Below, in pieces: positions 56,023 through 64,000 of a stretch of 64,000 bases of DNA; the first letter of the stretch is position 1; the number at the start of each line of letters is the position of its first letter. A model generated the notes under the pieces. It saw nothing but the letters and a program-made list of their open reading frames with translations. It was not told where the DNA came from and did not search any database. The position numbers were made by a program, and so were the translations under genes. Origin of the DNA: Fulvia fulva (taxonomy: Eukaryota; Ascomycota; Dothideomycetes; Mycosphaerellales; Mycosphaerellaceae); the NCBI RefSeq assembly GCF_020509005.1, contig NC_063015.1, positions 5,876,501 through 5,940,500 of the forward strand. The letters run 5' to 3'.

Positions 56023-56571
56023 AGACGTAGTCTAGTGCCTGGCGAACGAAATGACGATAACACTGCTACCGTCTTAGGGGACATCATATACAAGGTCTTG
56101 TGAGGTGCCACAATGGAATGCTGGACATCGAGAGCCAGTTCAGTTGTCGCCCTACATCATAAACCTTCTCTCCTAGTCAGAGAGTGGCAGGGAGTCTGGC
56201 CGATGGTCTCTCGATATTAGTGCGTTTGCTGCGAAGTGCCACTTTGTAGGGCGCTGCGTTCATGCTGCAGACCAGCAATCAGTACGGATCTGCTCTTATG
56301 ATAGATGCCACACCGCCCTGTATGCCTTCGTTAAGCGGTATACTCTCACTCTTGACTCCTGCAAGCAGTGATTCCAGCTGGTCAGAAAGTGCACATTCAC
56401 CTCCCGCAGCTGAAGTTGTGCCCGCGTTGTGATTGGCCAGCCACTTCCACTAGCGCGATTCGCCTCTTCCCCCAAATTCCACCCACGAAGATGTCGCAAC
56501 TTCATCGCACAAATGTTCTTCGCACTTTGCAAGTACTCACCCAACACAATCGCAAACACACGTTCGTCAAA
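56023..56571. other. Upstream region of GRSKQW gene 1
   Basis: The gene's frame is open upstream and contains another ATG at 56491 (MSQLHRTNVLRTLQ). I prefer 56572 because the paralogue on the minus strand starts at the same point of the domain. No other gene is seen. Confidence 0.45.
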
Positions 56572-57911
56572 ATGAGCAACGGCGGCACTCGCAAGTGGAC
56601 TGTGAAGCAGCGCACAACCATCTACCGGCTGCGCACTGCGTACGTGTTGACTCGAGAAGAGATCTTCGACATTCTCGGTCGCGTACATGGAGATGAGTTC
56701 CAGGCAGATGGTCGCATGTACAATCCTCGGCAGATACAGGACGAGGTAAGTCGATCGGTTCGTGGCCACGCTCGAGGCGTACTAACAAGATGCAGTTCAA
56801 CCAGCGCTGGGCGGGTGGCAGGTCCAAGCAATGGGACTCGATCGACTCCCGGACACCGTCAGCAGAGCAGCAGCAGCTTGTCGGCCAGGTCGACCAAGAG
56901 ATCGTCGCCGCTGCTGCGCTCGACAGTGGCATGAACTACCTCACGAAGACGGTCAACCAGCCAATCACTCTCGGTGCACCAGCACAAGCCTACGTGTCAA
57001 TAGGCCGCCCACAGACCGCTGCCAATCCCTCTGCAGCGAGTCGCTCCAAGCGCAAGCGTCGCGCGGACACACCAGAAGCAGTCGACGAGCAAGAGGACAA
57101 CGGCCCGGAGAATGACATGAACATGCCTATCGCAAAGGAGGACGAGGACGCCGACGCCAATACATCCACTGCTCCAGCACCACGTCCAGAAGATCAAGAA
57201 CCAGAAGTCCCAGCCATTGCAGTGCAAGCACCTCCCGCACCTGCAGCTGCTGCGCGACCAGCGCCTACTCCAATCGCTGCACCACTCGAGATGATCCATG
57301 GCAAACTCATCGAGGAGCGCTCTGGCGGCACATACAATGTCCAGCGCTCGCCACGCGCCTTCGTTGATCAAACCTCACCTCTCTATAAATACGGCGGCAT
57401 TGTCCGCAGAGTCAGGAACGGCACTGCCAGCATGAACACCATGGATGTCATGGTGTGCGACGCTGATGAGTGCGACTTCTGCGGCACCTACGATCCCAAT
57501 GCTGGGAAGGATCGCCACACTCTCGACAAGGAAGCTCAAGCCGCCGAGCACAACGACGAGATTCCAGGCCCAGACGAGAGCCCGTGGCTAGGCTTACCAT
57601 GGGTTCATGCCGTCCGCGATCTCCGCAACAGCTCGCCAGGTGGGCCAGGCGTGAAGGGGCGTATCTTCACGCCCACGGTAGCGCCGACGGGTCTTTGCGG
57701 TGGTCATCGCTTGGAGGCTGTGGTCGTCTTCGACGACAGGTTCAACTTGGTGAGGGACGGTGGAGGATGTATTGGAAGGCGTCGCGCCTTGACATGTGGC
57801 AATGACTGCCAGCTTTGCATCCCGAAGGAGTACCGCTTGCGAGATGCTGCTCGGGAGAGTGATCGTCAGGCAGGTGGACCAGTTCGTCGTCTTGTGAAGG
57901 AGGATGAGTAG
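56572..57911 (+). CDS. GRSKQW-domain protein 1, two exons, 429 residues
   Basis: Exon 1 is 56572-56745, the intron 56746-56795 (50 bp, GTAAGT, branch ACTAAC, TGCAG) and exon 2 56796-57911. The N-terminal 75 residues form a helical domain: 'WTVKQRTTIYRLRTAYVLTR', then 'RQIQDEFNQRW' and GRSKQW. It aligns with the minus-strand protein at 60608-61945 (LWSLQERHLIHIAFSEYNL ... RLRDEYNSRYQTGRSKQW). The middle is acidic, Ala/Pro-rich and disordered with a basic 'SKRKRRAD' patch, a likely nuclear signal. The C-terminal part is Cys-rich (CDADECDFCG, CGGHR, CGNDCQLC), possibly metal binding; the paralogue lacks it. A DNA-binding or Myb-like role for the N-terminal domain is a guess. An alternative start is the ATG at 56491. 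Confidence 0.7.
56746..56795 (+). other. Spliceosomal intron, 50 bp
   Basis: GTAAGT donor after codon GAG, branch-like ACTAAC at about 56781-56786, acceptor TGCAG. It is phase 0 and falls inside the conserved domain (QDE|FNQRW), a position where the paralogue at 60608 has no intron. Confidence 0.8.
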
Positions 57912-58041
57912 TGGCGCGGCGCCTGGCGCATAGGAGGGGTAGACCTGTAACATGAGCATCTTGAACATGAGGAAGGCAGTACGCATAGCATAGAAGATCC
58001 ACAAACGCAGTAACCAGAACACAAACGCGCAAATCCTTTCA

Positions 58042-58695
58042 CTACTTCTTCTCCTCCCTCACCGCTATCTCCTCCACCCACTCCTCCACCCCGTATCCCT
58101 TGTTCGCTATCCGGGACGCCACTCCCGCCAGCCGATCCGCCTCCCTATTGCCGTGGGAGGAATCTCTTCGCTCCCAACGGACTTCCACCCCCACTCCAAG
58201 CTTCAAAATCTGTCTTATGAGGCCGACGGCCTCTTGCACGATGGCCGGTGCGGCGGCGAGCTGGGCGGGGGAGGCGCTGAATAGCAGGAAGTCGTAGTGG
58301 TCCTGTGGTGATACTGTTAGATTGGGGTATGTTGTGGCAAGGGAGGGGGCGACCTACGGAGGTGAACTTGCTATCGGTCACAATGACCACACGATCGAAG
58401 AAGCGCTTTTCGCGCGGCGGGCAGTACGTCTCGTGGAGCCAGAGGGCGAGGCGGAGGGCGTAGATGTGGCCGTAGCTGTATCACGCATATCAGCAATGCT
58501 CAGTATTGTTCCAATGCATGAAGCTTACATCTCTGCTACGTCTGCTGAGGGCTGTACTCCCAGGGAGACGCCGAAACTACCCAAGCGTGGGTTCTTCCAC
58601 AACTTGCCGCCAAACACGACCGCGCAGCCGGAGAATCCTTGCTCCCTGTGGCGGGAGCCGTCGGTCCAGATGAGGAGATCGGGCTTTAGGGGCAT
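58042..58695 (-). CDS. RNase H-type domain protein 2, three exons, 181 residues
   Basis: Minus strand: exon 1 58695-58529, intron 58528-58476 (53 bp, GTAAGC...TACAG), exon 2 58475-58358, intron 58357-58303 (55 bp, GTAGGT...CACAG), exon 3 58302-58042. The spliced frame is 546 nt without stops. All four RNase H acidic residues fall in place: Asp12 ('IWTDGSR'), Glu55 ('ADVAEIYGHIYAL'), Asp90 ('VIVTDSKF') and Asp151 ('GNREADRLAG'). The protein is just the domain, with little extra sequence. For intron 2, another pair (donor two codons later, acceptor CTAACAG) also keeps the frame and would add three or four residues. It is probably an active hybrid-specific nuclease by family rule; its cellular role is unknown. 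It is distantly related to the gene at 49878. Confidence 0.75.
58303..58357 (-). other. Spliceosomal intron, 55 bp
   Basis: GTAGGT donor and CACAG acceptor on the minus strand; joins 'VTDSKFTS' to 'DHYDFLLFS'. An alternative pair exists (see the RNase H gene 2 entry). Confidence 0.6.
58476..58528 (-). other. Spliceosomal intron, 53 bp
   Basis: GTAAGC donor and TACAG acceptor on the minus strand. It splits the Ile codon after 'ADVAE', just after the second catalytic acidic residue. Confidence 0.75.
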
Positions 58696-60607
58696 GATGG
58701 TCGTTGTGGTGTGTGTGTAGTGTGATGCTCGGGGCGATTTCGTGTGTGGAAGGTATGGTATTGCCTATGTCGTGCTGCAATGCCAATTTTTCGTTCAATT
58801 CCTTGATCACAGAACAGCCCAAAGCTCACACACCCGCGGCCAAAAGTCTAGGCTCAGGAGTTTCGTTCTCCATCGATTTATTGAGGCATTTGGCTTATTA
58901 CAGCGCCGTAGACGTCTTGGAAATACAGCACATTTGTCTCCAATCCCACTACAATAAATACAGGTAATGCCTGCTCCTAGCGCCGCACAGCCACCGCAGT
59001 AGGCATAAAACTCACCACTCTTCCGCTCTGCTTCTTCTTCCTTTTCTCCTCAGCAGGCGGGCTGGTCTTTACAACTGAAGCTCAAGAATCTCAGTTGGGG
59101 GTGATGTTGAGCTGATAACCGAGGTTTGTCTTCTTCCATTCAAGTTCGTCAACAACCTTTACTGACTTTCCTCTTTCCAGGTAACCCCTTGGCCTGGCCC
59201 ACTCACTCGACCGAGCGGCAGTTGCCAATGAGGAGAGTTCCGAGGCGCTGTAAGGTCAAAGGCACAATTTTTGATGGCGGCCCTTTGTGGCCAAACACTT
59301 TTCATCACGTCGATGGCTTCGTGCCTTCGCTTGGAGAAGGGTTTTCTCTACTTTGCCTTGTTCCTCAATCGTGTTGTTTGAATCTGCTCCCTGCGACTTC
59401 GTCCAAAGCTGTGTGTGTCTTCATGCTGTGTGTACCTTCAAGCTATGCCTCTTCTTTGCTCGACCCTTCCACCCCTACAGCCGCACTCCCTCACGACCTC
59501 GCGCTGCGAGGATGAGACTCGCGTTCTTATGCGCCCAAAACCAACTGCCCCTCTGCTGAGTCGGCCAGCATAGATCGGCTATCTCTGACTTCAATAAGAC
59601 CGATTCTTCGACACCAGAATCTGAACGCACGAGAATATCGCAATGAGAAGAGGGAGAAATCTTACAATTCACTGGACGGCGATGGGCCTTCAGCTTTCCG
59701 CCAGCGCGAACATCAGTCGTCAAGGCCACGCGCCACGACGTGCGTTGGCATTGTCCTCCCTCACCACGAGCTCAGTGGCATGCCCTTCGCCTCGTAGGGA
59801 GACTCAGCAAATCCCTCATAGAATCAAGCGATTCGCAAGCTTGTCGTCTCCACACATGCCTGCGAATGAACGAAAGAAGGTGGGACATGCGGATCGTTAG
59901 CATGAGCGCGATATCGAAAGAGCATTGAGTATCACAACATAAGTGGGAGGCGCCCGACAGCGGTGAGAGTTTGTAACAGAGGAAAGCCATACGATGAAAC
60001 TACGGTCGAAGCCGGACGAGCATGAAGTGGGGAAAGGGTATGAAACAGGCAGCTGTCTTTCTAAATTCCACAATTGGCCCAGACCATAACAAGCAACCAG
60101 GTGTATGGTGTAGCAGCTTGATCCTCCAACGCGAGTACCCTAAGGAAAGTGCAGATATCCAGTGAGCGCGGTCTATTGAGGTGCTCGAAGAAACCGTGCC
60201 TCTGCTAAGGGAGACAGTACATCTGTTCGCAACAAGCAGATAAAGCTTGCTATGGCCCTGGTCACAAGTTACCTTACATTATCTCTTGCTGGCAAACGTG
60301 TACTGCGAAAAGTATTGCCAACGGCGTAGTTGCTACATACTATCGGTATCGTGGGGAACACCTGTTTCCACGGCAGCATGTCCACCGAACACACAAGCAG
60401 TGAAGAGGGAGACGGTATTTGAATGGGAAGGTGATACAACGGCATTGATAGAACCCTCGTTTTCTCGGCGACATTTCTAACGAAGCTTCATGAATGTATG
60501 CAAATAACCAAAGCTCTTAACCTTCTTTGAGCATCATCCCGTGTCTGTTCATATCAGACCGCGTCGGGTTGTCACCTGAACATAATCTCTCAAGCCGTTA
60601 GTGTGCA
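58696..60607. other. Long intergenic region, no supported gene
   Basis: Several frames of 60-130 residues exist on both strands. None has both an ATG and a convincing protein sequence, and none shows a domain. I see no RNA gene or repeat. Confidence 0.4.
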
Positions 60608-61945
60608 TCAAGTCTCCTCGCCCTCCCCGCCCTCCTCGCCCTCCTCGCCCTCGGTGCGAACATCCTCCTCCTCATCACCCACATCCTCATTCAGCTCCGC
60701 ATCGTCCTCCTCCCCCTCAAGACGGCGACGCTCAATCTCAGCCTCAATGACCCGAATAGCGTGCTCCCTCTGCTCCGGTGTAGCGATCATCGCGATCCAG
60801 ATCGGTGCCGTTCTCTGGGCTGCGCGAGCAGCAGCAGCAGTGGCGTTGCGGCGGATGTTCTCCGATTGTGGATTGGCTGGGTGGAGTGGGTTCGCAAGTC
60901 GCTGGTGTTCGTGGATTTGCTCGAACGTTGGGCCGTCGTGGGCTGGACCTTCGGCGTCTTGGTCTTGAGGGGTTGATTCTCTGCTGCTGTTGGCGTCGGG
61001 GTCTTGGTCCTGAGGGGTGGCTTCTCTGCTGCTGTTGGCGTCGGCGAGCATGGTGGGAGCGGCGTCAACTGGGGTGGGCTGAGCAGTAGGGATGCCGGTA
61101 CCAGCAGGTGCGATAGGGAGCTTGGCGTGTCTGCGCATCTTTGCTTTGAGGATCGCTGCGTTTGAGCGGCCGTCGAATTCGAGCGGAATCTGATCATCAG
61201 TGGCTGCCTCATCATCACTGGCGTCTGTGTTGTTCTGTGCGATCGGGTTGTCTGGTTGAATGGCTTCGCCGTCGTCGTTGATAGCAAGTTCACCGCCTTG
61301 AGCAGCGTCGTTGCCCCGATCTGCTCCAAGTCTCTCATGTTCTGCAGTCATGCGAGCTGCGGCCCTGGTAGCTCGAGCTGTTGGTGTTGTAGTCTCAGCC
61401 TTCTTTGCCTCGCCCCCGACGCCATTCGTGAAGATGGTATGGTGCTTGTATGGCTCGGATATAGGTCTCTTGCGCTTCAAAGTGTTGCCGGCTGGCGCGG
61501 TAGTCGCAGTTGCTGTCGCTGGCTGGCCGTTTGCTGCAGGTGTGTTGGCCGGGCCAGCAGGAGCTGGAGTAGATTGCACTGGTGCAGAAGTCACCGGAGT
61601 AGCCTGAGCTAGAGCAGTGGTTGGCGCTGGTGCAGTTCCTGTCAAGGTAATGTTCAGTGCTTGTGCCGCAACCTGGATCCTGCCACGCGCCTGCTGACGA
61701 TCTTGCTCCTGCGCTGCGGTGTAGTTGTTGCGCTCTACATGCTCACGCCACTGCTTCGAGCGACCTGTCTGGTATCTTGAGTTGTACTCGTCGCGGAGAC
61801 GGAGATCGCTGGGAAGACCATCTGGCCAGTGACCTGTCGAGAAGGCGTGCGCAAAGACGCTGGCGACGTGTTCTGGAGGAAGGTTGTACTCGGAGAAGGC
61901 GATGTGGATGAGGTGACGCTCCTGGAGACTCCAGAGATGCGGCAT
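60608..61945 (-). CDS. GRSKQW-domain protein 2, 445 residues, acidic tail
   Basis: The first ATG of the minus frame is at 61945 (MPHLWSLQERHLIHIAFSEY); the frame is open further upstream but without ATG. Residues 1-70 are the same helical domain as in the gene at 56572, with 'RLRDEYNSRYQTGRSKQW'. Then come a long Ala/Pro/Thr-rich disordered stretch (about residues 105-180), a basic 'LKRKRPISEPYKHH' patch, an acidic helical region, two tandem 15-residue repeats 'DANSSRE(A/S)TPQDQD', and a Glu/Asp-rich tail ('EEDDAELNEDVGDEEEDVRT'). Acidic tails of this kind occur in chromatin and histone-binding proteins; this is only a hint. It lacks the Cys-rich C-terminus of gene 1. A single exon; no damage. 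Confidence 0.7.
   Translation of the reverse strand: MPHLWSLQERHLIHIAFSEYNLPPEHVASVFAHAFSTGHWPDGLPSDLRLRDEYNSRYQTGRSKQWREHVERNNYTAAQEQDRQQARGRIQVAAQALNITLTGTAPAPTTALAQATPVTSAPVQSTPAPAGPANTPAANGQPATATATTAPAGNTLKRKRPISEPYKHHTIFTNGVGGEAKKAETTTPTARATRAAARMTAEHERLGADRGNDAAQGGELAINDDGEAIQPDNPIAQNNTDASDDEAATDDQIPLEFDGRSNAAILKAKMRRHAKLPIAPAGTGIPTAQPTPVDAAPTMLADANSSREATPQDQDPDANSSRESTPQDQDAEGPAHDGPTFEQIHEHQRLANPLHPANPQSENIRRNATAAAARAAQRTAPIWIAMIATPEQREHAIRVIEAEIERRRLEGEEDDAELNEDVGDEEEDVRTEGEEGEEGGEGEET
60957..61046. repeat. 45-bp tandem repeat, two units, coding
   Basis: Units 60957-61001 and 61002-61046 differ at a few bases and encode the DANSSRE(A/S)TPQDQD repeat of GRSKQW protein 2. The period is a multiple of three, so frame is kept. 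Confidence 0.7.
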
Positions 61946-62901
61946 GATGCCAGACGGAAGGTGGTGTGTTGTTGCTTGACAGTCGATGTGTTGGCGATTT
62001 GCGATGGCGGTCGCCGTTGGTGTTTGTTGGAAGGTTGAGGTGAATTGTGCGACGGTGAGGGACGTCTCGAAGCCGAGATGAGAGAAAAGAAATACGCGAC
62101 GCGTCCGATGTGTTATTGTGTTGGTCGACGAGTGACGCAACTTGATGAACAGAATCCCGACTTCGAACTTCCCTCACCGACTTCCGAGAATGGCTTAGCG
62201 CAGGCTTCGGAGCATGTTTCTTGGCGTTTTGGTACAGGATCTGACAACGGTCTATGCACGATCATACTTCCTCCAGCACTTCTCAATCAAGCACCAATCA
62301 TCAAAACAGTGCTATTAGAGGCCTCTGTCTTGCGTAATGTGTCAGAAACGCGTTGCCAACCCACATCCCTGGTTGATGCTAGGACTTGCAGCACGGCCGA
62401 GCTAGACAATCCCACGTCGCCATAAAAGGATGCGACGGCTGCACAAGCTCAGATCAAGCTTCCGCTGGGTGCGCTTTGTTTTTGACGTGATGTAAATCGT
62501 CCATGCCGGCATGTGACATGTGCACGATGTAGACCGCAGCGCTCGCATCATCAATCGAAACAACAAGGGGGAGTTACTTGCCTGCCGATCCGCGCTGTTC
62601 GGCGCGTCGCTCGTTACGATCAAGCTCTGAAGCGTGATCTTTCTGTCGCCAGAGCTCAAAAGCGGCTGCGATCTTCCCATCTACAACAAACGTAATCTGT
62701 CGACCGTCCTTACTCACAAAACTGCTTATTCAATTCATAAGAATCTCAACACAGGGTAGTATCAATACACAGTCGTTGCCTGCTGATCAATCGTTGATCA
62801 GCCGCTGACCAGCCGCAACCTGAAACGACCAAGCCCGCACTAGTAGCTTTCACCCATATGACACGCGAAAACAGTCCCTTTGTCATCAAAAGTCATCAAA
62901 C
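61946..62901. other. Intergenic, no supported gene
   Basis: Upstream of GRSKQW gene 2 and of the tRNA. Short frames only. Confidence 0.4.
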
Positions 62902-63005
62902 GGTCGTTTAGTTCAGTGGTTAGAACATCAGCCCCCTTAGTATGGCGGGGGTGAGTTGGCGGAAAGGTAAAGCTGAAGACCTAGGTTCAATTCCTAGAAT
63001 GACCA
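62902..63005 (+). tRNA. tRNA gene with intron, isotype unresolved
   Basis: A cloverleaf can be drawn: acceptor GGTCGTT with AATGACC and discriminator A (63005), D arm GTTC-AGTGGTTA-GAAC, anticodon stem TCAGC (62928-62932) with GCTGA (62972-62976), T arm CTAGG-TTCAATT-CCTAG. The box A and box B promoter sequences are the usual internal ones. Between the anticodon stem strands are 39 nt, so an intron of about 32 nt is implied. The 5' loop bases are CCCCTT, which gives no U33 in the simple fold, so I cannot name the anticodon. A T6 run (63009-63014) is a fitting RNA polymerase III stop. Plus-strand protein frames over this region are shadows. Confidence 0.75.
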
Positions 63006-63008
63006 TTC

Positions 63009-63014
63009 TTTTTT
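63009..63014 (+). terminator. RNA polymerase III terminator of the tRNA
   Basis: Six T residues directly 3' of the mature tRNA end, the standard signal for polymerase III stop. Confidence 0.7.
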
Positions 63015-63667
63015 GCTGTTCCCAACGATTAGGGCACGTCTTGCAGTACACAGTATGCTCACACTTCTTGTATTGGTCGTTAGAGTCATTGGAGGTCGTT
63101 CAGATAGTGGATGGAATCGTTGCAGGCGTCATGCAGAGTGTTCCTATTGATATCGTCGTACTACTGTTTTGCTACATTTTCTGTCCTTTCGTCTGAGCAT
63201 TGCAGCTCGATTCAGTGCACACATCTCTCCAGCTCCCAGGCAAGCCTGGATTCCATCATATTGTTCGTGCGCGCTCCTACCCTCTCAGACTCGTGGATCT
63301 GCTATCCTGCATCAAGCGGCGTTGGACGTTTGCACGCTTCATCAAGACCATTGCAGCTTGTAAGACTTACCGGAGACATGCTCGCACGCATGAATCAGAC
63401 TGGGTTCCAGTGAATGCACCAATTTCATCGGATGATGCAGCTCGTGTCTTGGTCCGCCGCACTCAACTGAGACCTTTTCAAGCCGATCAGCTTCTGCCAC
63501 AACACATCAACCACAACACTACAAGTTGCCACTCACCAACGCAAGCACACAGCAACCACTTGCAGACCCCTTTGCACCACGCGATACCACCGCGCAACAG
63601 CCTCGAGCATCGACAACCACCAGCACAACCTCACCGCCGCCAGAACTCGACAGCATTACTCACCAAC
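63015..63667. other. Intergenic with a possible MSD-family relic
   Basis: Around 63345-63413 the plus strand reads 'LVRLTGDMLARMNQTGFQ' before a TGA. This resembles the family core start ('LLARMDSTD', 'ILARMDQEGD') but has no downstream homology that I could follow. The rest may be 5' sequence of the next gene. Confidence 0.3.
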
Positions 63668-64000
63668 ATGGACGCCAACGGCAACGTCGTGGTAGGCCTC
63701 TACCCCCAGCGCTCAAAAATGCGCGCCAACACTAACACTCTAAAGGACGGACAAAACATCACCTGGACCTGGGCCGTCCTCGACACCCGCAACCGCTCCG
63801 ACGCTCGCATCACCGCCTACCACGGCCCCGAGCTCAAAGACGCCACCCACCTCCGCCTGACCGCCTACCACGACGCCACCAAGCCCGAGTTGGGCATGAA
63901 CCACGTCCGCATCCACGGCATCACCGGCCCTGGCCCGCGCTTCGAGAACATCACGGTCGTCTGCCCCAAGCTGCGGGTCCTCTACGTGGTGTTGCGGATT
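63668..64000 (+). CDS. Hypothetical protein, partial (runs off window)
   Basis: An ATG at 63668 in the context CACCAACATGG opens 111 codons to the window end without a stop. The sequence starts MDANGNVVVGLYPQRSKMRA and continues 'TWTWAVLDTRNRSDARITAY' and 'LRLTAYHDATKPELGMNHVR', with 'RIHGITGPGPRFENITVVCP' near the edge. It reads as mainly beta strand. Strong third-position C preference supports coding. A 54-bp stretch from GTAGGC after codon 8 (63692) to CTAAAG at 63745, with CTAAC inside, could be an intron; both versions keep the frame open, so the N-terminus is uncertain by 18 residues. Family not recognised. Confidence 0.6.
   Translation, partial: MDANGNVVVGLYPQRSKMRANTNTLKDGQNITWTWAVLDTRNRSDARITAYHGPELKDATHLRLTAYHDATKPELGMNHVRIHGITGPGPRFENITVVCPKLRVLYVVLRI

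Noticed and set aside
56997..57371. Cys/Trp-rich minus frame over GRSKQW gene 1
   Set aside because: Antisense of an Ala/Pro-rich disordered coding region, which commonly gives such shadows.
61256..61612. Cys/Ser-rich plus frames over GRSKQW gene 2
   Set aside because: Antisense of its Ala/Thr/Pro-rich linker; two overlapping frames of the same kind show that it is compositional.
62942..63196. 84-residue plus frame beginning inside the tRNA
   Set aside because: Starts within the tRNA sequence, and its first residues come from the tRNA intron and T arm.

Overview
The window reads as nuclear DNA of a filamentous ascomycete (Pezizomycotina; a Dothideomycete is my guess, not shown). The reasons are short spliceosomal introns of 53-61 bp with GTAAGT-like donors, strong repeat-induced point mutation (RIP) in repeats, Tad-like LINEs, gypsy LTR elements and a hAT transposon, with compact intron-poor genes beside them.

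Layout. (1) 1 to about 25.4 kb is a gene-free nest of transposable elements. An unmutated gypsy copy (A, 1-1041) sits in a mutated copy (B, 1042-2300). B sits in the pol of a third copy (C, 2301-12953), and C is also split by a LINE (about 5450-10420). Two more LINEs on the minus strand (13164-18296 and 18313-25062) follow; the second carries a 5'-truncated LINE (19491-21060) with a 14-bp target duplication. Most of this block has lost CpA/TpG but kept CpG, the mark of RIP. (2) 25.4-28.2 kb holds two hypothetical genes. (3) 28,168-35,024 is a host gene split by a hAT transposon (28488-34316) with an exact 8-bp duplication; the hAT carries its own truncated LINE. (4) 35.4-64 kb is ordinary gene space with several decayed genes.

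The main biological theme is a lineage-specific protein family of about 340 residues with an F-box-like 'IPxEI..IF' core and a C-terminal 'MSD' tail. There are five copies (28168/34325, 35492, 37424, 52138, 53793) and a possible relic near 63.35 kb. Two copies are intact; three are broken by the hAT, by in-frame stops or by frameshifts. Other genes are a C3HC4 RING protein, two stand-alone RNase H-domain genes, a pair of paralogues sharing an N-terminal 'GRSKQW' domain, a spliced coiled-coil protein, an intron-containing tRNA and several unrecognised proteins. Several reading frames near the repeats are interrupted only by stop codons, which fits point-mutation decay.

No operon-like logic is expected or seen. 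The common thread is a repeat-rich compartment next to a fast-evolving paralogue cluster. Homology statements rest on motif reading by eye; no database search was possible.
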